64,000 nucleotides of DNA from Caulobacter segnis ATCC 21756 (GTDB taxonomy: Bacteria > Pseudomonadota > Alphaproteobacteria > Caulobacterales > Caulobacteraceae). The translations under genes and the position numbers were made by a program. Location: positions 1,984,001 through 2,048,000 of the forward strand of contig NC_014100.1 of assembly GCF_000092285.1 (NCBI RefSeq). The letters run 5' to 3'. Under the pieces are notes generated by a model. That model did no database searches. It was not told where the DNA came from and saw nothing but the letters and a program-made list of their open reading frames with translations. This document shows positions 8,530 to 18,200 of the stretch, piece by piece. Each line of letters begins with the position of its first letter. Positions within the stretch are counted from its first letter, which is position 1.

Positions 8530-9987
8530 TCAGCCGCGCGCCCCCCGGCTCTTCAGGTAGTCGATGACGGCGAAATGGCCGTTGCGCTGGGCCTCGCCCA
8601 GCGGCGATCGAGTCTTGCCGTTGGCGGGCACGGCGCGGTTCACGTCGGCGCCGCGTTCGACCAGGTAGGTCACGACAGCGAGATTGCCCGCCTGGGCGGC
8701 GTTGATCAAAGGAGTCTCGTCGCCGGGGACGAACACCTCGATGTTCGCGCCGCGATCGACCAGCAGGCGGACGATGTCGAGATTGCCCGACAGAGAGGCT
8801 TGGATCAGCGGAGCGCCGTCCCCGCGCACGCCTTGGTTCGGATCAGCGCCAGCCGCCAGCAACAGCTGGACGATGTCCAGGCGTCCGCGACGGGCGGCTT
8901 CGATCAACGGTGAACCGTCGCCGGGGAGCATGGCGTTGGCGTTTGCCCCCATGGCGATCAGCTCGCGGACGGTCTCGATATCCTTGGCTCGGACGGCGTC
9001 GAACAGCGGCCGATCCAGCGCGCGAACCACGGGCCGTTTGGCTTGGTCCTGGGGGCGCTGGACCATCTGCGGCGGCTGTGCGGCCCACGCCGCGACGCCG
9101 ACCGAAAGACTGATCACAGCGACGGCGGCCGCGCCGGCCAGATGGCGTCGGCGATTGGAATGGTGGCGAGCGAGCATGGTGAAACGTTCCTTGAGTTGCT
9201 TGTTGGCCGAGGCGGGCCAGTGGCATCCCAGCGGCGGGGCGCAGGCGGCCAACTGGGTCTTCAGCAGGGCTTCGCCATAGGCGCGACGGGTCTTGGGATG
9301 GCTGGCCAGCACGGCGGCGTCGCAGGCGATCTCCTGATCGATCCGCAGGAAGGCCGCGCCGACATGGATCATCGGGTTGAACCAGAAGAGGCACTGCAGG
9401 CCGGTGACGACCGCGTTGATCTGGGCGTCGCCGACGGCCAGGTGGTTTCGCTCGTGGGCCAGGATCAAGGCCTGTTCCTCGGCTGTGAATCGCTGGGCGA
9501 AATCCGCGGGCACCACGACGCGCGGCGCCAGGGCGCCGATCACCGCCGGACCCACGCCCGGACGCTCGGACCACAGCAAGCCGTCGGTGTTACGCAGCCG
9601 ACCCAGAGAGCGCACGAACCGGCGCTGGCGCTCGGCCTGGATGGCCAGGCCGCCAAGAGCGACAGCGATCCAGAGCGCCAGCAGGCTTTCGCCTATGGCA
9701 AGGTTGCCGCCTGTCTCAAGCGAGGGCTTTGTCGACGCCCGGGACGGCGAGCGCTCGCCCGCGACCGCCGCCACGGCGGGTTCGGTCAAGATCGAGGCGG
9801 GCGCGACGATCGTCCTTGCCGGAACCAACAGGGCCAGGATCGACAGCGGAACGACTAGCCAGAGAGCGTAGGCGTTGCGAGCGCCAAACGCGGCGCGAAC
9901 CGGCCGGCGCAACGCCAGGACCAGGAGCACCGAAGCCCCCAAGGCCAGGTTCGCCTTGGCCAGGAAGAGGACGAGGTCATTTGTCAT
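8530..9987 (-). CDS. BlaR1/MecR1-like M56 metallopeptidase with C-terminal ankyrin repeats
   Basis: 485 residues from ATG 9987. Three N-terminal membrane segments (about 8-28, 38-57, 98-115) precede a zinc-peptidase loop with LAHERNH (HExxH-type, His178-Glu179-His182) and a distal acidic DQEIACDAAVL. This is the peptidase M56 layout of antibiotic sensors BlaR1/MecR1. A fourth membrane segment lies near 286-303. Instead of a penicillin-binding sensor domain, residues about 325-485 form four or five ankyrin repeats (for example GDGSPLIEAARRGRLDIVQLL and GDETPLINAAQAGNLAVVTYL). It overlaps the blaI-like gene upstream by 11 bases. By family, the peptidase would relieve BlaI-type repression after sensing a signal. 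By BlaR1 topology the ankyrin part would face the periplasm. No beta-lactamase gene is adjacent. Confidence 0.88.
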   Translation of the reverse strand: MTNDLVLFLAKANLALGASVLLVLALRRPVRAAFGARNAYALWLVVPLSILALLVPARTIVAPASILTEPAVAAVAGERSPSRASTKPSLETGGNLAIGESLLALWIAVALGGLAIQAERQRRFVRSLGRLRNTDGLLWSERPGVGPAVIGALAPRVVVPADFAQRFTAEEQALILAHERNHLAVGDAQINAVVTGLQCLFWFNPMIHVGAAFLRIDQEIACDAAVLASHPKTRRAYGEALLKTQLAACAPPLGCHWPASANKQLKERFTMLARHHSNRRRHLAGAAAVAVISLSVGVAAWAAQPPQMVQRPQDQAKRPVVRALDRPLFDAVRAKDIETVRELIAMGANANAMLPGDGSPLIEAARRGRLDIVQLLLAAGADPNQGVRGDGAPLIQASLSGNLDIVRLLVDRGANIEVFVPGDETPLINAAQAGNLAVVTYLVERGADVNRAVPANGKTRSPLGEAQRNGHFAVIDYLKSRGARG

Positions 9988-10360
9988 CGTCGAGCCTCTC
10001 CAGCAGCTGGCGCAACGCGGCGATGTCCTCTGGCGCCAGCTTCTCACGTTTGGAGAAATGGCTGACCAAAGGGGCGAGGCGACCATCGAACAGACGGTCC
10101 AGCAGGCCCTGGCTCTCGGTGTCGACATAGTCGTCGCGGCCGATCAGCGGGCGATAGAGAAAGCGGCGTCCGTCCTTGTCGGCGGCGATCGCGCCCTTTT
10201 TCAGCAGACGGTTGAGCAGGGTCTTCACCGTGCCCTCCGCCCAGCCGTGATTTCGGGCCAGCGGAGCCAGGATGTCCTCGGCGGCCTTTGGGCTATCGGC
10301 CCAGAGGATCTTCATGACCTCGCTCTCGGCGGCGCTGATGCGATGTGGGGGCGTTTCCAT
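9977..10360 (-). CDS. BlaI/MecI/CopY-family transcriptional repressor
   Basis: 127 residues from ATG 10360; longer reading of the frame adds an unlikely tail that would cover the operators. HRISAAESEVMKILWADSPK is the typical BlaI helix-1 opening. It is followed by the winged helix WAEGTVKTLLNRLLKKG and DGRRFLYRPLI, and a dimerisation helix region ending in LRQLLERLDDDK. These repressors bind TACA/TGTA-like dyads and are inactivated by the M56 peptidase of the same operon. The gene overlaps the M56-ankyrin gene, so the two are coupled. Two matching dyads lie directly upstream (10369-10419), pointing to self-repression. Confidence 0.94.
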   Translation of the reverse strand: METPPHRISAAESEVMKILWADSPKAAEDILAPLARNHGWAEGTVKTLLNRLLKKGAIAADKDGRRFLYRPLIGRDDYVDTESQGLLDRLFDGRLAPLVSHFSKREKLAPEDIAALRQLLERLDDDK

Positions 10361-10368
10361 GGCGCTAC

Positions 10369-10419
10369 GATTACGCCAGTAAACGATCGCGTCAATCCAT
10401 CGATTACGCTCGTAAACGA
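10369..10419. promoter_or_regulatory. Two BlaI-type operator dyads upstream of the blaI-like gene
   Basis: Two 18-base near-identical direct repeats, GATTACGCCAGTAAACGA at 10369-10386 and GATTACGCTCGTAAACGA at 10402-10419, differ at only two bases. Each contains the dyad TTAC-N4-GTAA. Their starts are 33 bases apart, about three helical turns, which would place two repressor dimers on one face. They begin nine bases upstream of the repressor's ATG. The form resembles known BlaI/MecI operators (dyads with TACA/TGTA cores). Confidence 0.7.
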
Positions 10420-10645
10420 AATGTAATGCGCCCGACCCGTCTCGGTCGGTTCGGGGGGCAGCCCCCAACGGCGTTCGACGTCAGCCGCCACGAATGCAAG
10501 CACCGTCAGGAAACTTGCCGCCAGGACGCCGGCGGGGCGCGCTCTAAGCCCTCAGGAGACCAGGGATCAGGCGGAAGCGTCATCGCGGTCGCCCTTACGG
10601 TGTGTTGGGAGGCGCCGAAGCGACGCTCTGCTGTTTGAGTTGGCA

Positions 10646-11323
10646 ATGAGCCGCCTCCAACCGGTCGACGCGGCCGCCAGGGTTGTCGGCAACGCTCGCA
10701 GATCCGACCATCCGGCCGTCGAGCTTATCAAGCGCGAGGGGCCGTTGACGCAGAGCCGCGCAGAGATCATCGCCTTTGTGGGGGCTCAGATTCTTCCGCA
10801 TGAAGCCGACGTGCGGGCGTGGCTGCGTCGGTCCGGCAGTGCGCCGGAGGACGTCGATGACGTCGTGCAGGAGGCTTACTGTCGCCTGGCCGGCCTTGAC
10901 AGCGTCGCCCACATCACCAGCGGGCGAGCCTATTTCTTCCGCATCGCGCGCAACATCTCGATCGAGAAAATCCGCCGCGCGCGCATCGTTCGCATCGATT
11001 GCATAACGGAAATCGACGCTCTGCACGTCGTAGATGATGAGCCGTCTCCCGAGCGCGTCGTCGCCAGCCGTCGCGAGCTAAGCCGAGTTCGGCGTCTGAT
11101 CGAGGACCTGCCCGAGCGATGCCGTCAAATCTTCACCTTGCGCCGGATACACGGTCTCTCGCAGAAGGACATCGCCGCGCGGCTGGGCGTCACGGAGAAC
11201 GTTGTCGAGACCCAGGCAGCGAGGGGGTTGCGTTTAATCCTGCGCGCCTTATCGGAGGCGACGGCGCAAGATCATCTGGTGAGCGACAAGACTCATGAGC
11301 CCGTCCGCAAGCGAGATCGATGA
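10646..11323 (+). CDS. ECF-type RNA polymerase sigma factor, FecI-like
   Basis: 225 residues from ATG 10646. Region 2 is clear: RAWLRRSGSAPEDVDDVVQE, then YFFRIARNISIEKIRR. Region 4 has LPERCRQIFTLRRIHG, LSQKDIAARLGVTENVVE and the terminal Ala-Arg-Gly-Leu stretch. Such factors are held by a FecR protein and released when an outer-membrane receptor binds its ligand. The gene overlaps the downstream fecR-like gene by 29 bases and is two genes upstream of an STN-domain TonB receptor, the complete signalling set. The start is uncertain: no strong Shine-Dalgarno was found, and the first 40 or so residues are poorly family-like, so a later start is possible. Confidence 0.9.
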   Translation: MSRLQPVDAAARVVGNARRSDHPAVELIKREGPLTQSRAEIIAFVGAQILPHEADVRAWLRRSGSAPEDVDDVVQEAYCRLAGLDSVAHITSGRAYFFRIARNISIEKIRRARIVRIDCITEIDALHVVDDEPSPERVVASRRELSRVRRLIEDLPERCRQIFTLRRIHGLSQKDIAARLGVTENVVETQAARGLRLILRALSEATAQDHLVSDKTHEPVRKRDR

Positions 11324-12248
11324 CGAGGCGGCCCTGTGGGCCGTGCGCATCGATGCTCGTGGTCTGGACGCGGCGACGGATCCGGAGCTGGAGGCCTGGC
11401 TGGCTGGAGACGCCCGTCGCGCGGGCGCTCTGCTTCGCGCGCAGGCCGCCATCAGCTTCCTGGATCGGGGACGCGCCTTGGCTGGCTCGACGCCTCCGAT
11501 AGAGCGTCGAGGTTCGAGTCGGCGCGCTCTGATCTTCGGGGGCGCCGTGGTGGCCGCCGCGGTTGGCGGCGCCGGTCTCTGGAAGCTACGGCCCCAGCGG
11601 CTGGACACCGGCCTTGGAGAAATTCGCCGAGTGCCGCTGGCCGATGGATCGATGGTGGCGATCAACACCAGCTCGGCCTTGGAAGTCGAGCTTAAGCCCA
11701 AGGCGCGCGAAATTCTCCTGAAGCAGGGCGAGGCCTGGTTTCAGGTCGCCAAGGATCCAGAGCGCCCCTTCGTCGTCGCCGCAGGGCCCGTGCGTGTCCG
11801 TGCGGTCGGCACGGCCTTTTCCGTGCGTCGGCGCGAGCAGGATGGCTCGAGCGTGGACGTGATGGTCACCGAGGGGGTGGTCGAAGCGTGGGTCGAAGGC
11901 GTCGATGCGCCGCGTCAACGTCTGTCAGCGGGAAACAGACTTGTGCTGGCCGGCGCCACGACGGCGCCGATCACGGAAGCTCCCTTGGACATCGAGCGCA
12001 GCCTGGCTTGGCGCAACGGCGAAATCGCCCTTGATGGCGAGAGTCTCGAAGAGGCGGCCCGCCTCTTCAACCGCTACAATAGTCGCCAGATCGTCATCGA
12101 CGATCCCGAACTGGCCAAGGAGCGGTTCGTGGGGCTGTTCCAGACCAATGCGCCCGAGAGTTTCGCGTCAGCCGTCGCAGCCACCTTGGGGGCTGAGGTC
12201 AGTGTTGACGCGCGGGCGATCCGCATCGGCCGCGCTCGCGCTTCGTAG
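11295..12248 (+). CDS. FecR-family anti-sigma / sigma regulator
   Basis: 317 residues. The cytoplasmic N-terminus (about 1-75; DEAALWAVRIDARGL and LEAWLAGDARRAGALLRAQ) is the FecR N-terminal helical domain that binds the sigma factor. A single membrane segment follows at about 78-97 (LIFGGAVVAAAVGGAGLWKL). The periplasmic FecR domain has GEIRRVPLADGSMVAINTSS, LLKQGEAWFQVAKDPERPF and VRAVGTAFSVRR. The C-terminal STN-like segment has SLEEAARLFNRYN and is the part that contacts the receptor's signalling domain. It overlaps the sigma gene and sits in front of the STN receptor. Confidence 0.94.
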   Translation: MSPSASEIDDEAALWAVRIDARGLDAATDPELEAWLAGDARRAGALLRAQAAISFLDRGRALAGSTPPIERRGSSRRALIFGGAVVAAAVGGAGLWKLRPQRLDTGLGEIRRVPLADGSMVAINTSSALEVELKPKAREILLKQGEAWFQVAKDPERPFVVAAGPVRVRAVGTAFSVRRREQDGSSVDVMVTEGVVEAWVEGVDAPRQRLSAGNRLVLAGATTAPITEAPLDIERSLAWRNGEIALDGESLEEAARLFNRYNSRQIVIDDPELAKERFVGLFQTNAPESFASAVAATLGAEVSVDARAIRIGRARAS

Positions 12249-12349
12249 ACGCGCCGCCTCCAAGCATCCGAAACGGGCGCCCCTCGCCTGGGGCGCGTAA
12301 AAAGCGGGCGCGTCCCGCGGTATGCGGAGTAATCGCGCTAAAGAACGCC

Positions 12350-12374
12350 GGAAAACGGAACCGTATTCCTCGTC
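12350..12374 (+). promoter_or_regulatory. Candidate ECF promoter before the STN TonB receptor
   Basis: GGAAAA at 12350-12355 and CGTC at 12371-12374 are separated by 15 bases, resembling ECF promoter elements (GGAAC-like -35, CGTC-like -10), about 50 bases before the receptor ATG. If real it would be the target of the adjacent FecI-like sigma. Just upstream, 12277-12296 forms a perfect 7-bp hairpin (GCGCCCC / GGGGCGC, 6-base loop) followed by A residues, not T residues, so it is not a standard terminator. Confidence 0.25.
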
Positions 12375-12423
12375 CTGTCGGGAGGCCGCGTTTGGCGGAC
12401 TTCGCAACGATGGGGGATAGTCG

Positions 12424-15231
12424 ATGCGTAACTGGACGAACCGTTCCAGCCGGCGAACGCTGCTTTGCGCCGCCTCGGCGCTATGGGCGCTGACGGGCGG
12501 AGCCGCCTTGGCTCAAGCTCTGCCTTTCAAGATCCAAGCCCAGCCGGCCGCCGAGGGCATCCGGCAGTTCGCCCGCCAGGCCGGCGTGCAGATCCTGGTT
12601 CAATCCGACGCGGCGCGGGGGAAGCGCACGGCGTCGGTGAGCGGCGTCCTCTCGCTTGACCAGGCGCTCGATCGTCTGCTCGCGGGTTCGGACCTGACGG
12701 TCGTCTCGAACGACGGCAAGACCATCATCCTGGCGCCGCCGCGCTCCGGCTTGATCCGCACGCGGTGGTCGACCGCCGCCGCGCCCCTCACGACCGCCGC
12801 CGACCCGACACCGCCCGAGCCGGAGACGCCGAGCGTCATCGAGGAGGTCATCGTGACGGGCACGCGTTCGACTTCGCGCACGGTGACCGAAAGCATGGCG
12901 CCGATCGACGTGATTTCGGCCGCCGAGCTGACCAAGAGCGGCAAGCAGTCAACGCGCGACCTGATTTCCACCCTCGTGCCGTCGGCCAACACCTCCAACA
13001 GCGGCGCCGGCGCCAGCTTCGCGATCAAGACCGTATCTCTGCGCGGTCTTTCGGCCGACCAGACCCTGGTGCTGGTGAACGGCAAGCGCCGGCACAACAC
13101 CGCCATCCTGTTCGTCAACGGCACGACTCAGAACGGCCAGTCGCCGCCCGACCTGGACCTGATCCCCTCGAGTTCGATTGAACGGATCGAGGTGCTGCGC
13201 GACGGCGCCTCGGCCCAATATGGCTCCGACGCCCTGGCGGGGGTGATCAACGTCATCCTGAAAAAGAGCCCCGAGGGCGGCTCGATGACGGCGCTCTACG
13301 GCAAGACCGCCGAGGGCGACGGCGAGACCGGCCAGTTCTCGGGTAATCTGGGCATGCGGCTTGGGGAGAGCGGCTACCTCAACCTGACGGCGGACGTGCG
13401 GCTGACCGATCCGACCGACCGCGGGGACAAAACGCCGAACACCACGGTCATGTACTTCCCACTCAACGCAGCGGGGCAGCCTGTAAGGGTCGGGACCGCG
13501 GGCTCGACGCCCGACCCGCGCGAAGCCACCGCCAATCGCCATACCAGCCACCCGGGTTCGCCACAGGTGCAGCTGTTCTCGCTGGGCTACAGCGCCGGCT
13601 CGCCGCTGGGCGACAAGATCGATCTCTATTCGTTCGGCACGTTCTCCAGCCGCAACACGGCGGCCTGGCTGACCTTCCGCAATCCCAACGCCAGCAACAA
13701 CAATGTCGCCGTCTATCCGGACGGCTATACGCCGCGCCTGTTCCTGAAGGATCGCGACTTCCAGGTGGCCGCTGGCGCCAAGGGCCTTGGTCTCTTGGGC
13801 TTCGACTGGGATCTGTCGACGACCTTCAGCCGCGACGACGTGGACTATTACGAAAACTCGCTGAACGCCTCGCTGGGCCCGTCCAGCCCCAGCTACTTCT
13901 ACTTGGGGACGCTGAAGTTCCAGGAGTGGACCTCCAACCTCGATCTGACCCGCGAGCTGGACACCGGCGTGTTCGCACAGCCGCTCTTCCTGGCTCTGGG
14001 CGCCGAATACCGCGACGACAAGTTCGAGATCGTCGCCGGCGAGCCGGCCTCCTACATCAACGGCGGCTATGTCGCGCCGGCCGGCAGTCCGCAGGCGGGT
14101 GTCGTGTTCGCCGGCGGCTCTCAGGGCGTGACTGGCTTCCCGCCGTTCTCGGCGGGCTCGTTCTCGCGCGACAACATTTCGGCCTATCTGAACGTCGAGC
14201 AGAAGGTGACCGACCAGCTGGAGTTCGCCCTGGCCGGGCGGTTCGAACACTATTCCGACTTTGGCGACGCCAAGACGTTCAAGCTCTCGAGCCGCTACGA
14301 GATCCTGCCGCATCTGGCGATCCGCGGCACGGCCAGCACGGGCTTCCGTGCGCCGTCCCTGCAGCAGCAGCACTACGCTTCGTCGAGCACCATCGGCGTC
14401 ATCGTGCCGCCCGCGACAACCACTCAGCTTTATCCGGTGCAGTTGCTGCCGCCGGACAACCCGGCCGCCATCGCTCTGGGCGCCAAGCCGCTGCGTCCCG
14501 AAAAGTCGGTGAACTACTCCGTCGGGCTGGTGGCGCAACCGCTGCCGCGGATGAACGTGACCCTCGACGTCTACCAGATCAAGATCGATAACCGCATCCT
14601 GCAGAGCGGTACGCTGGGCCCGAACGCGGCGGTCAGCAACGCCTTGGCCAGCCAGGGCCTGAACCCGCAGCAGGCCGCGTTCTACTACGGCAATTTCGCC
14701 GACACCAAAACCCGCGGCATCGACCTAGTCGTCGACTACAAGACCGACCTTGGCGATTTCGGCGCGGTGCGTTGGACGTTCTCCGCCAACCACACCAAGA
14801 ACAAGTTCACGCGCGTGGTCCAGCCGCCGCCAGCTCTAGCGGCGGCGGGCATTGTCTATATCGATCGGGTGAAGATCGGCGACCTGACGGTCGGCACGCC
14901 CAAGGAGAAATACATTCTGGGCGCGGACTGGACGCTTGGAAAGTTCGACACCAACCTGCGCCTGACCCGCTATGGCGAGGTCATCCAGCGGACCTCGTTG
15001 GCCGCCAACGACGAAACCGTCTCACCCAAGCTGATCGTCGATCTGGACCTCAGCTACGCCGCGACGAAGGCCATCACGGTCAGCGTCGGCGCCAACAACC
15101 TGCTCGACGCCTATCCAGATAGCGTCCGCGCCGCCAATCGCGGCACGCCAGCCTTCGCCTACTACAATCAGTACGCTCCGTACGGGATCAGCGGCGGCTT
15201 CTACTACGCCCGCGTCGCGGCCCGGTTCTAA
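12424..15231 (+). CDS. TonB-dependent receptor with N-terminal STN signalling domain
   Basis: 935 residues. A signal peptide ends near residue 30 (LTGGAALAQA). It is followed by an STN domain at about 33-100 (LPFKIQAQPAAEGIRQFARQ, VSGVLSLDQALDRLLAGSDL), used by FecA-type receptors to signal to FecR. The plug begins after a Pro-rich linker: EEVIVTGTRSTSRTVTESMA (TonB box region), then TLVLVNGKRRH and SIERIEVLRDGASAQYGSDA. The remainder is a 22-strand barrel ending in Phe (VAARF). It lies 175 bases after the fecR-like gene and is probably controlled by the sigma/FecR pair. The ligand is unknown; FecIR systems serve siderophores and, in Caulobacterales, some glycans and peptides. A strong intrinsic terminator follows. 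Confidence 0.95.
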   Translation: MRNWTNRSSRRTLLCAASALWALTGGAALAQALPFKIQAQPAAEGIRQFARQAGVQILVQSDAARGKRTASVSGVLSLDQALDRLLAGSDLTVVSNDGKTIILAPPRSGLIRTRWSTAAAPLTTAADPTPPEPETPSVIEEVIVTGTRSTSRTVTESMAPIDVISAAELTKSGKQSTRDLISTLVPSANTSNSGAGASFAIKTVSLRGLSADQTLVLVNGKRRHNTAILFVNGTTQNGQSPPDLDLIPSSSIERIEVLRDGASAQYGSDALAGVINVILKKSPEGGSMTALYGKTAEGDGETGQFSGNLGMRLGESGYLNLTADVRLTDPTDRGDKTPNTTVMYFPLNAAGQPVRVGTAGSTPDPREATANRHTSHPGSPQVQLFSLGYSAGSPLGDKIDLYSFGTFSSRNTAAWLTFRNPNASNNNVAVYPDGYTPRLFLKDRDFQVAAGAKGLGLLGFDWDLSTTFSRDDVDYYENSLNASLGPSSPSYFYLGTLKFQEWTSNLDLTRELDTGVFAQPLFLALGAEYRDDKFEIVAGEPASYINGGYVAPAGSPQAGVVFAGGSQGVTGFPPFSAGSFSRDNISAYLNVEQKVTDQLEFALAGRFEHYSDFGDAKTFKLSSRYEILPHLAIRGTASTGFRAPSLQQQHYASSSTIGVIVPPATTTQLYPVQLLPPDNPAAIALGAKPLRPEKSVNYSVGLVAQPLPRMNVTLDVYQIKIDNRILQSGTLGPNAAVSNALASQGLNPQQAAFYYGNFADTKTRGIDLVVDYKTDLGDFGAVRWTFSANHTKNKFTRVVQPPPALAAAGIVYIDRVKIGDLTVGTPKEKYILGADWTLGKFDTNLRLTRYGEVIQRTSLAANDETVSPKLIVDLDLSYAATKAITVSVGANNLLDAYPDSVRAANRGTPAFAYYNQYAPYGISGGFYYARVAARF

Positions 15232-15241
15232 GGTTGCCTCC

Positions 15242-15277
15242 GACCGGTCCGGCAGCCCCCGGACCGGTCTCTTTTTT
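15242..15277 (+). terminator. Intrinsic terminator after the STN TonB receptor
   Basis: A perfect 11-bp stem (GACCGGTCCGG at 15242-15252 with CCGGACCGGTC at 15259-15269) closes a 6-base loop and is followed by TCTTTTTT to 15277. It ends only 11 bases before the next ATG, so the downstream amidohydrolase gene depends either on read-through or on a promoter within the receptor gene. Confidence 0.93.
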
Positions 15278-15288
15278 GCGAGTAGACG

Positions 15289-18200
15289 ATGACCAAGAGC
15301 TCCAAGCACGGCGTCAGCCGTCGCGGCCTGTTCTCGCTGGGCGGCGGCGCCATCGCCGTCTCCGGCGTCGCCACGCTGACGCCGCCCGTCGCCAGGGCCG
15401 CCGATCAACCCCTGGCCGCCGACAGCAGTCCCGTCACCGCGACGGAGGGCACCAACATCTGCGCCACGGTCTCGCCGGACGGCAGGACGGTGGCGTTCGA
15501 CGTCTACGCCATGCTGTGGCTTGTCCCGATCGAGGGCGGCCCAGCCAGGCGGCTCACCGACGAGATTTACGAGATCGCCCAGCCCGACTGGTCGCCGGAT
15601 GGCTCGACCCTTGCGTTTCAGTCCTATCGCGACGGCAATTTCCATGTCTGGACCATCGGCGCCGATGGGCGCGGTCTCATGCAACGGACCAAGGGGGCCT
15701 TCGACTGTCGCGAGCCGCGCTGGTCGCCGGACGGCAAGACGATCGCATTCTCCAGCGATCGGGGCGGGCGCTACGGCGTTCACCTGCTCGACGTCGCCAG
15801 CGGCGCGATCACGCCGTTCAGCACAGGCCCCGGCGACGAGTTCGAGCCCTCATGGTCGCCGGACGGAAAGAGCGTCGTCTTCACCGTCGACAAGGTTCGT
15901 ATCGATGTCCAGGGCCTGGACGGAGCCCGCAGAACAGTCGCCAAGGTCAAGCCGTCGGCCGACCGCTTCAACGCCGCCTCTCTGGCGAGCCCAGCCTTCA
16001 CGCCTGATGGCCGGGACGTGGTCTTCACCGCGATCGAGAACGGCAAGGCCGAACTGCGCGGCGCCGCCGGCGTGGTCGTGGCGGGCGAGGACGTTTTTCC
16101 GTTCCGGCCCTCGTGGCTGGCGGATGGGACGATGCTCTACACGGCCGATGGCAAGATCAAGCTTCGCAAACAGGACGGCCTAACGGGCGCCGTGGCGTTC
16201 GCGGCCACCGTTCCGGTGCTGACGCCGCGCTACGTCAAGAAGAGCCGGGATTTCCTGTCGGCCAAGACCCGGCCGGTGGTGGGCGTTGGCAGTCCGGCCC
16301 TGTCGCCTGACGGCCGCCAAGTGGTGTTCCGCGCCCTTAACGACCTCTACCTGCTCGACATTGGCGGCGGACCGGCCACAGCGCTGATCAAGGATGCGTT
16401 CTACAAGGTGGATCCGGCCTGGTCGCCGGATGGCAAAACCCTGGCCTATTCGACCGACAAGGGCGGCAAGCTCGACATCTGGCTGCGCGACACGGCCAGT
16501 GGCGAGAGCCGGCAACTGACCCGGTTCGACGGCGCGGCGGTGTCCAGTGCCTGGTCGCGGGACGGCAAGTCCATCGCCTTCCTCAATCAGAATGGCGGTC
16601 TGTTCGTCGTTGACGTCGCCAGCGGCCAAACGCGCCGCGTCTATGGCGATCTCTGGGAGCCGGGCAAGCCGACCTGGGGGCCTGGCGACAGGACGATCGC
16701 CTACGCGGCCTTCAAGCCTTATTCCGCCCGCTTCCGGGAGGGGCTCAGCGAAATCCTCACCGTCGACGTGGAGAGCGGGAAGGGGACCTATCAGCCGATC
16801 CTGCCCGATCGCTCATTGGGCACGCGCGGCGACGACGGTCCGGTCTGGTCGCCAGACGGCAAGAGTCTGGCCTATGTCTTCGCCAGCCGTCTGCACGTCT
16901 CGCCCGTGGACGAAACCGGCAAGCTTCTGGGGCCGCCTAAGGCCCTGAACGACGAGCTCACCGACGCGGTCAGTTGGAGTGGCGACGGCAACAGCCTGAT
17001 CTACGTCTCGGCTGGTGAGTTGCGGCTGATTTCCGCCGGGGGCGGGGCGCCCCGGACCGCGCCGCACGGACTGACCTGGAGCCGGGTTCGGCCCAAGGCG
17101 CGCATGGTGGTCCGCGCGGCCAGTCTGTGGGACGGCGTGTCTCCGACGGTGCGCAAGGATGTCGACGTCTTGATCTCGGGCGGTCGCGTCGCCGGGGTCG
17201 CGCCGCGCGGCCCGGTCGCCAGCGACGTGACCGTGGTCGAGGCGCCGACCGGAACCGTGATGCCGGGTCTGATCGACATGCACACCCACCGCCAGATGCA
17301 GGGATACGGCTATGGCGACCGGGAAGGACGCCTCTGGCTGTCGCTGGGCGTGACGACGACGCGCTCGCCCGGCGGCCCGGCCTATCACACGGTCGAGGAC
17401 CAGGAGGCGATCGAGTCCGGCAAGCGGATCGGGCCTCGGTACTACGCCACCGGCGAGGCGATCGACGGTTCCAGGATCTTCTACAACTTCATGCGCCCGG
17501 TGACCGAGCCCGGACAGATGGCGCTGGAGATGCAGCGGGCCGAGGCGTTGTCCTACGACCTGATCAAGACCTATGTGCGCCTGTCCGGCGAACGGCAAAG
17601 GGAGGTCATCGCTTGGGCGCACGCCAAGGGCCTGCCTTTGACCTCGCACTATCACTATCCGGCGCTAGGCCTGGGCATGGATGGCATGGAGCACCTGGGG
17701 GCGACGAGCCGCACCGGCTATTCCCGCACGGTCAGCGCGCTGGGCAACATCTACCAGGACGTCAACGCCGCCTTCGTGGCCAGCAAGGCCGCGAGGACGC
17801 CGACCCTGTTCACCTCGACCGCGCTCCTGGGCGACGATCGCTCGCTGGTCGACGATGCGCGCGTGAGAGCGCTCTACCCGCCATGGGAATATGCTCGTCT
17901 GCTGGAGCGGGCCAAGCAGATGGCGTCCATGGATCGATCCGTGATCCTGGGGTCCCTGTCGCGCAACGTCGCCGAGGTGGCGCGCACCGTCCGCGCGGGC
18001 GGTAGGATCACCACGGGCACGGACTCGCCGATCGATTTCAACGCCGTGAGCCTGCACATGAATTTGCGGGCGATGGTCAGGTACGGCATGACGCCCTTCG
18101 AGGCCCTGGTGACCGCGACAAGCGCCTCGGGCCAGTATCTCGACGAACCGCTGGGGCTGATCGCGCCGGGCGCCTATGCCGATCTTGTGTTGGTGGACGG

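Noticed and set aside
12277..12296. Perfect 7-bp GC hairpin after the fecR-like gene as a terminator
   Set aside because: Followed by A residues, not T residues, and the reverse strand has its T-run on the wrong side, so it does not qualify as an intrinsic terminator.
12949..14538. 529-residue reverse open frame within the STN receptor
   Set aside because: Shadow; the forward frame encodes a continuous TonB receptor.
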